A DNA stretch of 59,812 bases. It comes from Kiloniellales bacterium. Lineage in GTDB: Bacteria > Pseudomonadota > Alphaproteobacteria > Kiloniellales > JAKSDN01. The translations under genes and the position numbers were made by a program. The notes under the pieces were generated by a model. The model was not told the origin of the DNA. It searched no databases and saw nothing but the letters and a program-made list of their open reading frames with translations. The stretch is taken from NCBI GenBank assembly GCA_030064845.1, contig JASJEC010000031.1, forward strand, positions 1-59,812, in the 5' to 3' direction. This document shows, piece after piece, positions 1 to 8,857 of the stretch; within the stretch, counting starts at the first letter, position 1, and the number at the start of each line of letters is the position of its first letter.

Positions 1-485
1 TCCGCGTGCAGGACGCCCGGCTGCAGGCTTTGATCGCCGATTACGAGAACGCCGTCCTGGAGGCCTATCGGGAGGTCGAGGACGGGCTCGTCGGTTTCCT
101 TCGTTCGCGTGATCAGGCCGAGTTCCTCACGACCAGCGTCCAGGCCTCCAAGCGCGCCGTGGAAATCGCCTTGCGGCAGTACCGCAACGGGCTTGTCGAC
201 TACACGCGGGTATTGGAGACCCAGACCGCCCTCGTGGAGCGACAGGACAATCTGGCAGTCGCGCAGTCCGCCATCGCCCAGAACCTGGTCCTCAGCTATC
301 GCGGCCTCGGCGGCGGCTGGCAGATCCGCGGGCCGAACGAGTTCGTGCCTGATGAGACCATCGAGGTGATGCGGGAACGCACCGACTGGGGCAATGTGCT
401 GCCAGCGGAAGACATCTCGGATGCCCCGGACAGCGGTCAGGCGGCGGCGGAGACCAGAAACTATTTCCGCAGGGTGGATTTCTAG
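1..485 (+). CDS. TolC/NodT-type outer-membrane efflux protein, C-terminal part
   Basis: The reading frame is open from the left edge of the window and ends at TAG 483-485, so only the last 160 or so residues are present and the true start lies outside. The visible part is a long amphipathic helix (AYREVEDGL, then VEIALRQYRNGLVDYTRVLETQ), typical of the C-terminal coiled-coil repeat of outer-membrane factors that form the exit duct of RND or ABC pumps. The tail after LSYRGLGGGW is a short hydrophilic extension. It is on the opposite strand from the RND pump at 3.9-8.2 kb, so it probably belongs to another operon upstream. The stop codon lies against a palindromic repeat. The family call is secure; the partner pump is unknown. 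Confidence 0.85.
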   Translation, partial: RVQDARLQALIADYENAVLEAYREVEDGLVGFLRSRDQAEFLTTSVQASKRAVEIALRQYRNGLVDYTRVLETQTALVERQDNLAVAQSAIAQNLVLSYRGLGGGWQIRGPNEFVPDETIEVMRERTDWGNVLPAEDISDAPDSGQAAAETRNYFRRVDF

Positions 486-695
486 AGCAGATCGCGATTT
501 ATCGAATTCGCCCGAGGCGATCCGTTAATCGCGTGAATCCTCTAACCTCATGATGTGGAGCGGATCGTGTTTGGTTGGAACCAGTTCGTGGTTCCGACCA
601 AACATGTGAATCCGCTTTACATCTCAGAGATACGGCAGATTCACGCGATTGAATGGATCGCACTGGGCGAGCCCATTCAATCGCGATCTGCTCTA
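485..695. repeat. Composite intergenic palindromic repeat, order A-B-A
   Basis: Three palindromes fill the whole gap between the TolC-like gene and nhaD copy 1. The first (485-540) and third (635-695) are A elements: ends read GAGCAGAT/ATCTGCTC and the core is an AATCGCG/CGCGATT pair; the third has arms CGCGATTGAATGG and CCATTCAATCGCG. The middle one (558-616) is a B element with arms TGTTTGGTTGGAACCA and TGGTTCCGACCAAACA (one mismatch). Both flanking stop codons touch the repeat. Similar A and B units recur at 2206, 8576, 8798, 11142 and 11218. The unit may act as a bidirectional terminator for the two convergent genes. Confidence 0.8.
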
Positions 696-2069
696 GCCGT
701 TCACGAGGAAGTGCGCACCGATGCTGCAGAAGTACCCGAGAGCGATCACCGGAGACCACTTGAGGTGGGACATGAAGGTGTACTGCCCTTTCGACGCACC
801 CATCAGCGCCACCCCGGCCGCGGATCCGATCGACAGCAGGCTGCCGCCGACCCCGCAGGTCAGCGTGATGAGCAGCCACTGGAAGTGCGACATCTCAGGA
901 CCCATGGTGAGGATCGCGAACATGACCGGGATGTTGTCGATGATCGACGAAACCAGGCCCAGGGTCGTGTTCGCCGCGGTCGCCCCCCAGGTGCCGTACA
1001 TGACCTCGGACGCCACGGCCAACCAGCCGATGAAGGCGAGCGCCCCGACGCTGAACATGACCCCGAAGAAGAAGAGCAAGGTGTCCCACTCCGCCGCCGC
1101 GATATTGCGAAAGATATCGAATTCCTCCTCGTCCGCCGAACGCGTCTTGCGGTGGTAGTAGGCGAAGAACATGAGCAACGACAGGCCGGTCATCATGCCC
1201 ATGAAGGCCGGCAGGTGGAACACCTGCTCGAAGCTGATCGCCATTGCAATGGTGCAAGCGAAGAGCAGGATGGCGAAGCGGGCGCCGCGCTTCATGCGGA
1301 CGGTCTCTTCCATCTTCTCGGGCTGTCCCTGCGGTATGAAGAAGTTCATGACCAAGGCGGGCACCAGGAAGTTGACCAGCGAGGGGATGAAGAGCTCGAA
1401 GAACTCGATAAACTCAATTCGCCCCGAAACCCAGACCATCAAAGTCGTGATGTCGCCGAAGGGGCTGAAGGCGCCGCCGGCATTCGCCGCAACGACGACG
1501 TTGACGAAGGCGACCGCGATGAATTGCGGCTTGCCCGCGCCTACGGCCATGATGACCGTGCCCATCACCAGGGCCGTGGTCATGTTGTCGGCGACCGGCG
1601 AGATGAAGAAGGCGAGGAAACCGGTGATCCAGAACAAGGCCCGATAACTGAAGCCGCGGCCGACCAGCCAGGCGCGCAGCGCCTCGAAGACGTTGCCGGC
1701 CTGCAGGGCGCTGATGTAAGTCATCGCGGCCAGCAGGAACAGCAGCAGCCCGGCGTACTCTTCGAGGTCGTGCATCAGCGCCTTGTGGATCTCTTCCCGA
1801 GGAAAGCCGTAGCCTGGCGCCAACCAGGCGATCAGTAACCAGATGATGCCGGCGCCGAGCATGACGGGCTTCGACTTGCGCAGGTGCGTCTTCTCTTCCG
1901 TCATGACGAAGAGGTAGGACAAGAGGAAGATTGCCAGACAGACGTATGCCGCCGGGACCCCGGTGGGATCGGGGATTAGGAACTCTTCGCGCGGCTCCGC
2001 GGCCAAAGCGCCGATCGGCGCAAGGACGGCTAGACCGAATACGGGCACTGTGCGCAGAAATGTGATCAT
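693..2069 (-). CDS. nhaD: NhaD-type Na+/H+ antiporter, copy 1
   Basis: A 458-residue polytopic membrane protein of the NhaD/arsenite-permease-like ion-transporter superfamily, which exports Na+ (or Li+) in exchange for protons. The NhaD signature is clear: PVADNMTTALVMGTVIMAVG followed by NAGGAFSPFGDITTLMVW, plus a C-terminal block with GGSLLSIGSAAGVALMG. The first 23 residues look like a cleavable signal or first helix ending ALAAEPREE. A near-identical paralogue lies immediately upstream on the same strand (2263-3636), separated by 193 bases that include a B repeat, so the two may be transcribed together or separately. The stop codon overlaps the end of an A repeat. Confidence 0.92.
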   Translation of the reverse strand: MITFLRTVPVFGLAVLAPIGALAAEPREEFLIPDPTGVPAAYVCLAIFLLSYLFVMTEEKTHLRKSKPVMLGAGIIWLLIAWLAPGYGFPREEIHKALMHDLEEYAGLLLFLLAAMTYISALQAGNVFEALRAWLVGRGFSYRALFWITGFLAFFISPVADNMTTALVMGTVIMAVGAGKPQFIAVAFVNVVVAANAGGAFSPFGDITTLMVWVSGRIEFIEFFELFIPSLVNFLVPALVMNFFIPQGQPEKMEETVRMKRGARFAILLFACTIAMAISFEQVFHLPAFMGMMTGLSLLMFFAYYHRKTRSADEEEFDIFRNIAAAEWDTLLFFFGVMFSVGALAFIGWLAVASEVMYGTWGATAANTTLGLVSSIIDNIPVMFAILTMGPEMSHFQWLLITLTCGVGGSLLSIGSAAGVALMGASKGQYTFMSHLKWSPVIALGYFCSIGAHFLVNG

Positions 2070-2205
2070 GTCGAAGACCCCCTCCCCTCCTCGGATTACG
2101 GCCGCGTCCCTCTCTGCGGTTTGGACGCAATCGGCACGGACACTTCAATACCACAAACAGGCGACACCATCACCGGCAGGAAAACGCACCGCCGGCACAA
2201 GGTAA

Positions 2206-2268
2206 CCGGATTCACATGTTCTGCCGGGACCACTTTGCGGTCCCGGCGGAACCTCAACCACTCTAGCC
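2206..2268. repeat. B-type palindromic repeat between the nhaD copies
   Basis: Arms GTTCTGCCGGGACC (2218-2231) and GGTCCCGGCGGAAC (2239-2252) form a 14-bp stem with one mismatch and a 7-base loop. Outer bases CGGATTCACATG and CTCTAG match the outer parts of the other B elements, although the core arms differ, which suggests compensatory change in the stem. It lies directly downstream of nhaD copy 2, reaching its stop codon, and 137 bases or more upstream of the copy 1 start. It could terminate copy 2 transcription. Confidence 0.65.
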
Positions 2269-3636
2269 GTTCACGAGGAAGTGCACGCCGATGCTGCAGG
2301 CGTAGCCCAAGGCGATCACCGGGGCCCACTTCAGGTGACTCATGAAGGTGTACTGCCCCTTCGACGCGCCCATCAGCGCCACCCCGGCCGCGGAGCCGAT
2401 CGACAGCAGGCTGCCCCCGACCCCGCAGGTCAGCGTGATCAGCAACCATTGGAAGTGCGACATCTCCGGGCCCATGGAGAGGATCGCGAACATCACCGGG
2501 ATGTTGTCGACGATCGCCGAAACAATGCCCAGGGTCGTGTTCGCCGCGGTCGCCCCCCAACTGCCGTACATGACCTCGGAAGCCACCGCCAGCCAGCCGA
2601 TGAACGCCAGCGCCCCGACGCTGAAGATCACCCCAAAGAAAAACAGCAAGGTGTCCCATTCGGCCGCTGCCACATGGCGGAAGATGTCAAACTCCTCCTC
2701 GTCCGCCGAACGAGTCTTGCGGTGGTAGTAGGCGAAGAACATGAGCAGCGACAGGCCGGTCATCATGCCCATGAAGGCCGGCAAGTGGAGCACCTGCTCG
2801 AAGCTGATCGCCAACCCAATGGTAAACGCGAAGAGCAGGATCGCGACAGGCGCCCCGCGCTTCATTCTGACGGTCTCGACGATCTTCTCGGGCTGCCCCT
2901 TCGGCAGGAAGAGGGTCATGATCGCGGCGGGTATCAGGAAGTTGACCAGCGAGGGAATGAAGAGCGAGAAGAACTCGAAGAACGTCACCTTGCCCGCGAC
3001 CCAGACCATCAAGGTCGTGATGTCGCCGAAGGGGCTGAAGGCGCCGCCGGCGTTCGCGGCAACGACGACATTGACGAAGGCGATTGCTACGAACTGCGGA
3101 CTGCCCGCACCCACGGCCATGATCACCGTGCCCATCACCAGGGCGGTGGTCAGGTTGTCGGCGATCGGCGAAAGAAAGAAGGCGATGAAGCCGGTAATCC
3201 AGAACAACGCCCGGTAGCTGAAGCCGCGGCCGACCAGCCAGGCGCGCAGCACCTCGAAGACATTACCGGCCTGAAGGGCGCTGATGTAGGTCATCGCCGC
3301 CAGCAGGAAGAGGAGCAGGCCGGCGTATTCCTCAAGTCCGTGGATCAGCGCGTTGTGGATCTCTTCCCGCGGAAAGCCGTACCCGGGGGCCAGCAAGGCG
3401 ATCAAGCCCCAGATCAGGCCGGCACCCAGCATCACAGGCTTGGACTTGCGCAGGTGCGTCCTCTCCTCGGTCATCACGAAGAGGTAGGACACCACGAAAA
3501 TCGCCAGGCAGACGTAAGCTGCCGGGACGCCGGTGGGGTCGGGCACGAGGAACTTTTCGCGCGGCGCGGCGGCCATGGCGGCGGTCGGCGCAAAGACCGC
3601 CAAGGCAAAGACAAGCGCCGTGCGAAGCACATTCAT
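2263..3636 (-). CDS. nhaD: NhaD-type Na+/H+ antiporter, copy 2
   Basis: A 457-residue paralogue of the neighbouring gene at 693-2069, carrying the same signature segments (PIADNLTTALVMGTVIMAVG, NAGGAFSPFGDITTLMVW, GGSLLSIGSAAGVALMG). By eye well over four fifths of positions are identical; differences cluster in the N-terminal 25 residues and in the segment after MVWV (AGKVTFFEFFSL versus SGRIEFIEFFEL). The C-terminal third is almost unchanged. It is the upstream member of the pair in transcription order. The tandem arrangement indicates a local duplication, possibly kept to broaden pH or ion range; that role is inference. Confidence 0.92.
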   Translation of the reverse strand: MNVLRTALVFALAVFAPTAAMAAAPREKFLVPDPTGVPAAYVCLAIFVVSYLFVMTEERTHLRKSKPVMLGAGLIWGLIALLAPGYGFPREEIHNALIHGLEEYAGLLLFLLAAMTYISALQAGNVFEVLRAWLVGRGFSYRALFWITGFIAFFLSPIADNLTTALVMGTVIMAVGAGSPQFVAIAFVNVVVAANAGGAFSPFGDITTLMVWVAGKVTFFEFFSLFIPSLVNFLIPAAIMTLFLPKGQPEKIVETVRMKRGAPVAILLFAFTIGLAISFEQVLHLPAFMGMMTGLSLLMFFAYYHRKTRSADEEEFDIFRHVAAAEWDTLLFFFGVIFSVGALAFIGWLAVASEVMYGSWGATAANTTLGIVSAIVDNIPVMFAILSMGPEMSHFQWLLITLTCGVGGSLLSIGSAAGVALMGASKGQYTFMSHLKWAPVIALGYACSIGVHFLVNG

Positions 3637-3881
3637 GATGTGGAACTCCCCCTCTCTCCTGCCCGGATTACGGCCCTGTTTCCGGCCGCGGTTTGCATGC
3701 GATCGTCAGAAACTTCTCGATACTCGGAGAAGGTGCGCATACCGGCCGTCGCGCCCCCTCTTGGAAGTGGCGTTGCGCCGCTGGCACGAGCGCGCCGTTT
3801 TCGGCGGCATGATCCGTCGAACACCGGCACCGCTTTGCTGCGCATGAGCGCCTCTACCCGACCCCGTGGACGCCCACAGCC

Positions 3882-6800
3882 TCAAGCGCCTGCCATCGCC
3901 GGCTCCGCTTGGGTTTGTGCAGGCGTGTCCGGCTGGACCTTGTAGAAAATCGCGTACAAGGTCGGCACCAGGTACAACGTCAGGAAGGTCCCGACCGTCA
4001 GGCCACCCATGATGGTGATCGCCATGGCGCTCCAGAAAACGTCGGTCGCGATGGTGGCGACGCCGCCCACCGTGGTGGCTGCCGCCAGCGCCACGGGCCG
4101 GGCGCGCGCCATCACCGCTTCGATGATGGCGTCGTAGGGCTTCATGCCGGCCTCGAGGTTGATGTTGATCTCGTCGAGCAGGACGATGATGTTCTTGATC
4201 ATCATCCCGGAAAGGCTCATGGCGCCCAATATGGCGACGAACCCGAAGGGCGCATCGGCCACAAGCAGGGCGGGCGTAATGCCGATGAAGACGAAGGGCA
4301 CCGTCAGGACGATTATGAGCACCGGCCGGTAGGCGTTGTAGAGCAGGACGAGGGTCAGAAGCACCACCGCGAAGGCCGGAATGATCCCCGGCTTGAGCGA
4401 GTCCGTCGCATCGAGAGTGCTTTCGTCCTCGCCGTCGAAGTAAATGTTGTAGCCCGGCGGCATCTCGATCGCCTGGATCTTTTCGAGCACGGCCTGCTTG
4501 AGCACGGGGTATGTCGTGCCCTTGGGCTCGGCCTGGAGCGTGATGGCTCGGCGGCGGTCGAAGCGCGTGTTCGCGGGCTCCTCCCAATCGAACCTGATTT
4601 CCCTCGTGACCTGGGATAGCGGCACGGTGTTGGCCATCAAGTTCCCATGGACCTGCAGGTTGTTCATCTCGGTTGCCCTGCGCCGCTCGTCCTCTGTGTG
4701 CCTCAAAATGATGGGGTAGATATCGTCTTCTTCCCGGTAGAGGCCGACCTGTTGGCCGTCGTAGGCGCGGCGCGTTGCACGGGCCAAGTCCTCGCGGGTG
4801 ATCGCCGCCCAGCGGCCGCGCTCCTGAGAGTAGACAGGCACGACCCGCTTGACCTTGTTGCTCAGATTGGTGCGCACTTCCTTCGCAATAGGTGTGTCAC
4901 GCAGGATCGCGACCATCTGATCCGTAATGTCGCGGAGTATGTCCAGGTCGGCCACCGCGGGCGCGGTCACATGCCACTCGAGCTTCCAGGTCTCGCTGGG
5001 GCCCACGCCGTAGAAGCGAACCCGGGTCACCGCCTGGGGATAGTTCTCTTCCATCCAGGGCTCGAGCCTTTCCACCAGGGGGAAAATCTCTTCGTAGCTG
5101 TTGGTGTTTACGACGATCTCCGCGTAGTGCGGCGTGTAGGGTCTTTCCGGGTCGACCGGCAGGTAAAAGCGCGGCGGCCCACCACCGATATAGGTGGATA
5201 TGTTCTCCACCTCGTCGGCCTCCAGGATGTAGGCTTCGGCCCGTCGCACATCCTTGGCGACGTCCTCGATACGGGTGCCGTTGGGGTACCAGAAGTCCAC
5301 CATGAGCTGAGGTCGCGACGCGTCCGGGAAGAACATCTGCTTGACTTGGCCGAAACCGACAAACGCGACGGCGAGCGCCCCACCGATGACGCCCAGCACG
5401 GGCCAGCGGAACCGCAGGCAGAGCTCGAGCGACTTCCGGAAGCCGGCCTTCAGCCGACCTTCGCCGGCGTCCGCCTTCGCCGCCTTGGATGGCTTCAGCA
5501 TGTCGATGCACTGCATGGGCGTCAGGGTCATCGCGATGAGCCAGCTTGCGAATAGCGAGAGCGCCACGACGATGAACAGAGCTACGCAATACTCGCCTGC
5601 ATCGGTATCCGAGGCATAGACGGGATAGAAGGTCGCGCTTGCGATCACGGTGGCGCCGAACAGAGCCGTCGCGGGTTGCACGGCGGCTTGGATGCTGGCC
5701 TTCACCCGATCCATGCCTTGGTCCATCTTCACCTGGGCGCTTTCCGCGACCACGATGGAATTGTCCACCATCATGCCCATGGCGATGATCAGCGCGCCAA
5801 GGGACATGCGCTGCAGGTTCATGTCCAACATGCCCATGCCGATGAAGGTCAGAGCGATGGTCAGCACCATGCCCGTCCCAATGACGACGCCCATGCGCAG
5901 TCCCATAGCAACAGTCAGCACGCCCAGCACGATGATCACGGACTGAACCAGGTTCAGCATGAAGGCCTGAATGGACTCGGTCACCAGGGTCGACTGCCAG
6001 GCCACCTTGCCGAGCTCGATGCCGACGGGATAGAGCGCCTTCAGCTCCTGGATACGCTGGTCGAGCCGTTCGCCCACCTCCACGATGTTGACACCTTCGA
6101 CAGCGGCGATCTGTATGGCGATGGCCGGCTTGCCGTTGAAGCGCATCATGTCGTCCTGCGGCTCCTTGTAGCCGGGCCGCACCGCCGCGATGTCGTTGAT
6201 CTTGATCAGCTCGTTACGGAAGCCACCGCTGCTGGCCGGACCTGTCGGCGTCGGCCGCGCCGCGGTGGGACCCGTCGGCTGTGCCGCATAGGGTCCGGTC
6301 ACCGGCGGGCGCTGGCCAGCGACCTCGGCGCCGTAGGGCCTTAGGTAGAGTTCGCCAATCTCAGTCGGGTCGAGGAATTTGCCGGTCGGCGCGATGCGCA
6401 TGCGCTCTTGGCCGACCTCGAGAAATCCCGAGTCAACTACCTTGTTCTGGATCTGAAGCGTATCGACGAAGTTGTTGGCGCTCAGGCCCAGCGCCGCCAG
6501 CTGAGTCTCGGCGACATCGATGTAAATGACCTTTTCCTGGACGCCCCACAGCTCGGCACGGGCGACGCCCTCCACCAGGCTGAACTCCTTCTTCAGGTCG
6601 TCGGCATAGTCCTCAAGCTGCTTGTAGGTGAAGCCGTCCCCGGTCACGGCCAGGACGAAACCGTAGACGAAGTTGAAGTCGTCGGAGATGTCGACCTTGC
6701 CGACGCCCGGCGGAAACTCGGGGAGCTTGTCCCGGATCTTCTTGCGGATGTCGTCCCAGACTTGCGGCAGCTTGTCGCGCCAGTACCGCTGGTGGGTATC

Positions 6801-7079
6801 GATCTTGATAACGGACAGCCCGGGATAGGAATGGGAATTGGTGTGCCGGAGCTCGGGCACCTCCTGTATCGCCTTCTCGATGCGGTCCGTGACCTCCAAT
6901 TCCACCTCCTCGGCGCTGGCACCCGGATAGGGTGTGACCATGATCGCCTTCTTGACCGAGAAGATGGGGTCCTCGAGGTGGCCCATGGTGAAGTAGCTGC
7001 CCACCCCGCCGACAATGATGAGAACGGCGACGAAGTACGAGACCGCGGTGTTCTTGACCGCGAATTCCGTAAGGTTCAT
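3882..7079 (-). CDS. RND-family efflux transporter, inner-membrane permease
   Basis: A 1065-residue RND (HAE1/AcrB-like) proton-driven exporter: first helix at about residues 12-30, a large periplasmic loop, a TM2-6 block with the proton-relay motif GMMVDNSIVVAES, a second periplasmic loop, and a C-terminal TM block with LDEININLEAG. Its ATG overlaps the TGA of the adaptor gene (ATGA, 7076-7079), so the two are translationally coupled. Residues about 251-287 form a Pro/Thr/Ala/Gly-rich stretch (QRPPVTGPYAAQPTGPTAAR and on) inside the first periplasmic loop, longer and lower in complexity than is usual there. Substrate is unknown. Confidence 0.93.
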   Translation of the reverse strand: MNLTEFAVKNTAVSYFVAVLIIVGGVGSYFTMGHLEDPIFSVKKAIMVTPYPGASAEEVELEVTDRIEKAIQEVPELRHTNSHSYPGLSVIKIDTHQRYWRDKLPQVWDDIRKKIRDKLPEFPPGVGKVDISDDFNFVYGFVLAVTGDGFTYKQLEDYADDLKKEFSLVEGVARAELWGVQEKVIYIDVAETQLAALGLSANNFVDTLQIQNKVVDSGFLEVGQERMRIAPTGKFLDPTEIGELYLRPYGAEVAGQRPPVTGPYAAQPTGPTAARPTPTGPASSGGFRNELIKINDIAAVRPGYKEPQDDMMRFNGKPAIAIQIAAVEGVNIVEVGERLDQRIQELKALYPVGIELGKVAWQSTLVTESIQAFMLNLVQSVIIVLGVLTVAMGLRMGVVIGTGMVLTIALTFIGMGMLDMNLQRMSLGALIIAMGMMVDNSIVVAESAQVKMDQGMDRVKASIQAAVQPATALFGATVIASATFYPVYASDTDAGEYCVALFIVVALSLFASWLIAMTLTPMQCIDMLKPSKAAKADAGEGRLKAGFRKSLELCLRFRWPVLGVIGGALAVAFVGFGQVKQMFFPDASRPQLMVDFWYPNGTRIEDVAKDVRRAEAYILEADEVENISTYIGGGPPRFYLPVDPERPYTPHYAEIVVNTNSYEEIFPLVERLEPWMEENYPQAVTRVRFYGVGPSETWKLEWHVTAPAVADLDILRDITDQMVAILRDTPIAKEVRTNLSNKVKRVVPVYSQERGRWAAITREDLARATRRAYDGQQVGLYREEDDIYPIILRHTEDERRRATEMNNLQVHGNLMANTVPLSQVTREIRFDWEEPANTRFDRRRAITLQAEPKGTTYPVLKQAVLEKIQAIEMPPGYNIYFDGEDESTLDATDSLKPGIIPAFAVVLLTLVLLYNAYRPVLIIVLTVPFVFIGITPALLVADAPFGFVAILGAMSLSGMMIKNIIVLLDEININLEAGMKPYDAIIEAVMARARPVALAAATTVGGVATIATDVFWSAMAITIMGGLTVGTFLTLYLVPTLYAIFYKVQPDTPAQTQAEPAMAGA

Positions 7080-8227
7080 GACCGCTTCTCCCCGTAGGTG
7101 GGCTGCAGGTAGACCACCTGCCCGTCACGCAAGGTGTAAAGGCCGGCCGTGGCGACCCACTCTCCGGTCTCGAGGCCCGACCTGATCAGCATCCCGGCGT
7201 CGGTGATACTGCCGGTTTCGACTTTGCGTTTCTCGGCCACCGCCTTGACACGCGTGATCGACCGTCCCTCGGGCGGCTCGCTCTCGGGCTTCAGGACCCA
7301 GACGAATTGCTCGCCCGACTGATCCGACGCCACCGCATGGGTCGGGACCTTGATGGCCTCGGTCGGATCGTCGGGCAGGCGCGCATAACCGGTGGCGATG
7401 CCGGCCATGCCCGGCAGTATGGTCGCGCCGTCAGGTTGATCCATGACCAGGGTTACCGGATAGGTACGCGTGGTCTCTGTGGCTTCCTTGCCGATCTCTT
7501 GGATCTTCGCCTCGATCTCAAGGTCGGGGTAGGGATCGAAGACCACGGAAATCTTCTCGACGAAGGGCGCCAGGGTGATCAGTCCCTCGGGCACGTCGAT
7601 CACCATTTCGACCTGGGATTTGTCGAGCAGCCTTACGATCGGCTGCTGCGCCTTCACATACTCGAACGCCTCGACGTAGGTCGCCACGATGGTCCCGTCG
7701 AATGGCGCTTGCAATGTGGTGTAGCTGAGGTCCAGCGCAGCGCGTTCGACACTCGCGGTGAGGGTGCGAATCTCGGCCGCAGTGGCATCCCGCTCCATCT
7801 GTCTCTGATCCACGTAGGTGTCGCTGACCGCGCCGGGATCCTCCTTGCGGATTTTGACTGCCCGCGCGAACTCCCCCTTGGCAAACACGTTGTCCGCCTT
7901 TGCCTTGTCCAGCCGGCCCTTCATGTTCTCGAGCGCGACCTCATAGTCGGTGGGGTCGATCCGGGCAATCACGTCACCCCTTGTGACGACGTCGCCGACA
8001 TCCACGTTGCGCGTAATGACAGGCCCGAACACGCGGAACGAAAGGTTGGTCTCTTCCTTGGCCTTGGCCCGGCCCGGGAAACGGTCACGCCTGAAACCCT
8101 CGACGTCGCCGACCTTGGTCGCCAGGACCGGCCGGATCGGCTCCTCGACCGGCGCCTCCTCACAGCCGGCCAGCAGCCCGGCGGCGAGCAGCAAAGTCAG
8201 AAGTCCCTTTGAGCAATCGCTTGACAT
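7076..8227 (-). CDS. RND efflux periplasmic adaptor lipoprotein (MFP)
   Basis: A 383-residue membrane-fusion protein that would link the downstream RND permease to an outer-membrane channel. The N-terminus has a lipoprotein signal (LLLAAGLLAGC, acylated Cys 22), then the split lipoyl/barrel-sandwich domain (FRVFGPVITRNVDVGDVVTRG and, after a helical hairpin, LQAPFDGTIVATYVEAFEYV), a beta-barrel region and a membrane-proximal domain. It overlaps the permease start by 4 bases and is the first gene of this two-gene operon. No outer-membrane factor is present in the operon. Confidence 0.9.
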   Translation of the reverse strand: MSSDCSKGLLTLLLAAGLLAGCEEAPVEEPIRPVLATKVGDVEGFRRDRFPGRAKAKEETNLSFRVFGPVITRNVDVGDVVTRGDVIARIDPTDYEVALENMKGRLDKAKADNVFAKGEFARAVKIRKEDPGAVSDTYVDQRQMERDATAAEIRTLTASVERAALDLSYTTLQAPFDGTIVATYVEAFEYVKAQQPIVRLLDKSQVEMVIDVPEGLITLAPFVEKISVVFDPYPDLEIEAKIQEIGKEATETTRTYPVTLVMDQPDGATILPGMAGIATGYARLPDDPTEAIKVPTHAVASDQSGEQFVWVLKPESEPPEGRSITRVKAVAEKRKVETGSITDAGMLIRSGLETGEWVATAGLYTLRDGQVVYLQPTYGEKRS

Positions 8228-8575
8228 TTAGGAGACCCTCCCCTGTTTGCCTCTCCCCACGCTCTCCCTACAAGGGCATTCTCACAAGAGGTTAGGACAC
8301 TGACAACACCCTTCTCGCCCGAGCGGGTCACAATTCCGAAGTCGGCCGCGACCGGGTTGATCTATCTCCGCGACGGAGAAGGAAATCAGCCGCAGAAGTG
8401 AGGATGAGGCGTGTAGAGCGCGCCGCTCCATGACCTGGATCAAGCCCGGCCGGCTCGCGCGACACGCCGCGCGCAGAGCTCATGAATGGACGTCGAGGCG
8501 AAGTCGATGTCGTCATCCCGCCCGTTCCCCGGACCACGATGCGGTATGGCGAGGTGGCCATGGCCCTCCCGCCTG

Positions 8576-8632
8576 GAGCAGATCCGGGTTTGACGAAACG
8601 CCAGAGGCGCTCCGATAAAGCCGGATCTGCTT
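8576..8632. repeat. A-type palindromic repeat
   Basis: The sequence opens GAGCAGATCCGGGTTTGA and closes AAAGCCGGATCTGCTT, with the central GCCAGAGGCGC hairpin common to A elements. Closest relative in the window is 11142-11203. Arms are imperfect but alignable over most of their length. Confidence 0.65.
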
Positions 8633-8668
8633 GTCTCATGACAAAGGGCGCGTATCGGTAAATGGCAG

Positions 8669-8705
8669 GCCATCGCCGGTGAGCACCCAACTCACCGGCG
8701 ATGGC
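8669..8705. repeat. Perfect 15-bp inverted repeat (hairpin)
   Basis: Arms GCCATCGCCGGTGAG (8669-8683) and CTCACCGGCGATGGC (8691-8705) pair without mismatch around a 7-base loop. There is no T-run on either side, so it is not a textbook intrinsic terminator. It lies downstream of the lipoprotein gene at 8858 in that gene's direction and could still mark its transcript end. Confidence 0.6.
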
Positions 8706-8797
8706 GGGAATGCCCTCATCCGCCATGATCGCGAATGGAGCGCTCGGCGAACTCGATCAAAACGGATGCTCTAACTGCCTGATATCCTGAAATCCCG

Positions 8798-8848
8798 CAT
8801 GTCTTGCCGGAACCGCAAAGCCTTCTCGTCGAAACATGATCCGCTCGA
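8798..8848. repeat. B-type palindromic repeat (degenerate)
   Basis: The right half AAACATGATCCGCTC matches the right end of the B element at 11218-11280 exactly. The left half is diverged (GTCTTGCCGGAACCGCAAAG). A further relative is seen at about 33517-33578. Confidence 0.5.
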
Positions 8849-8857
8849 GGACAGGGA

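Larger units (their letters stand above)
8228..8857. other. 630-base intergenic region made of palindromic repeats
   Basis: I find no believable gene here. The longest open frames are low-complexity Arg/Ser-rich readings without ribosome-binding sites. What can be seen: the upstream region of the adaptor gene (8228-8340), a degenerate stretch with a GGATCAAGCCCGG-type motif at about 8430, an A repeat (8576-8632), a perfect hairpin (8669-8705) and a B-like repeat (8798-8848). The region separates two minus-strand transcription units. Confidence 0.6.

Noticed and set aside
8328..8726. 132-codon minus-strand frame between the RND adaptor and the lipoprotein
   Set aside because: It runs through repeat elements, has low-complexity Arg/Ser composition and no ribosome-binding site.
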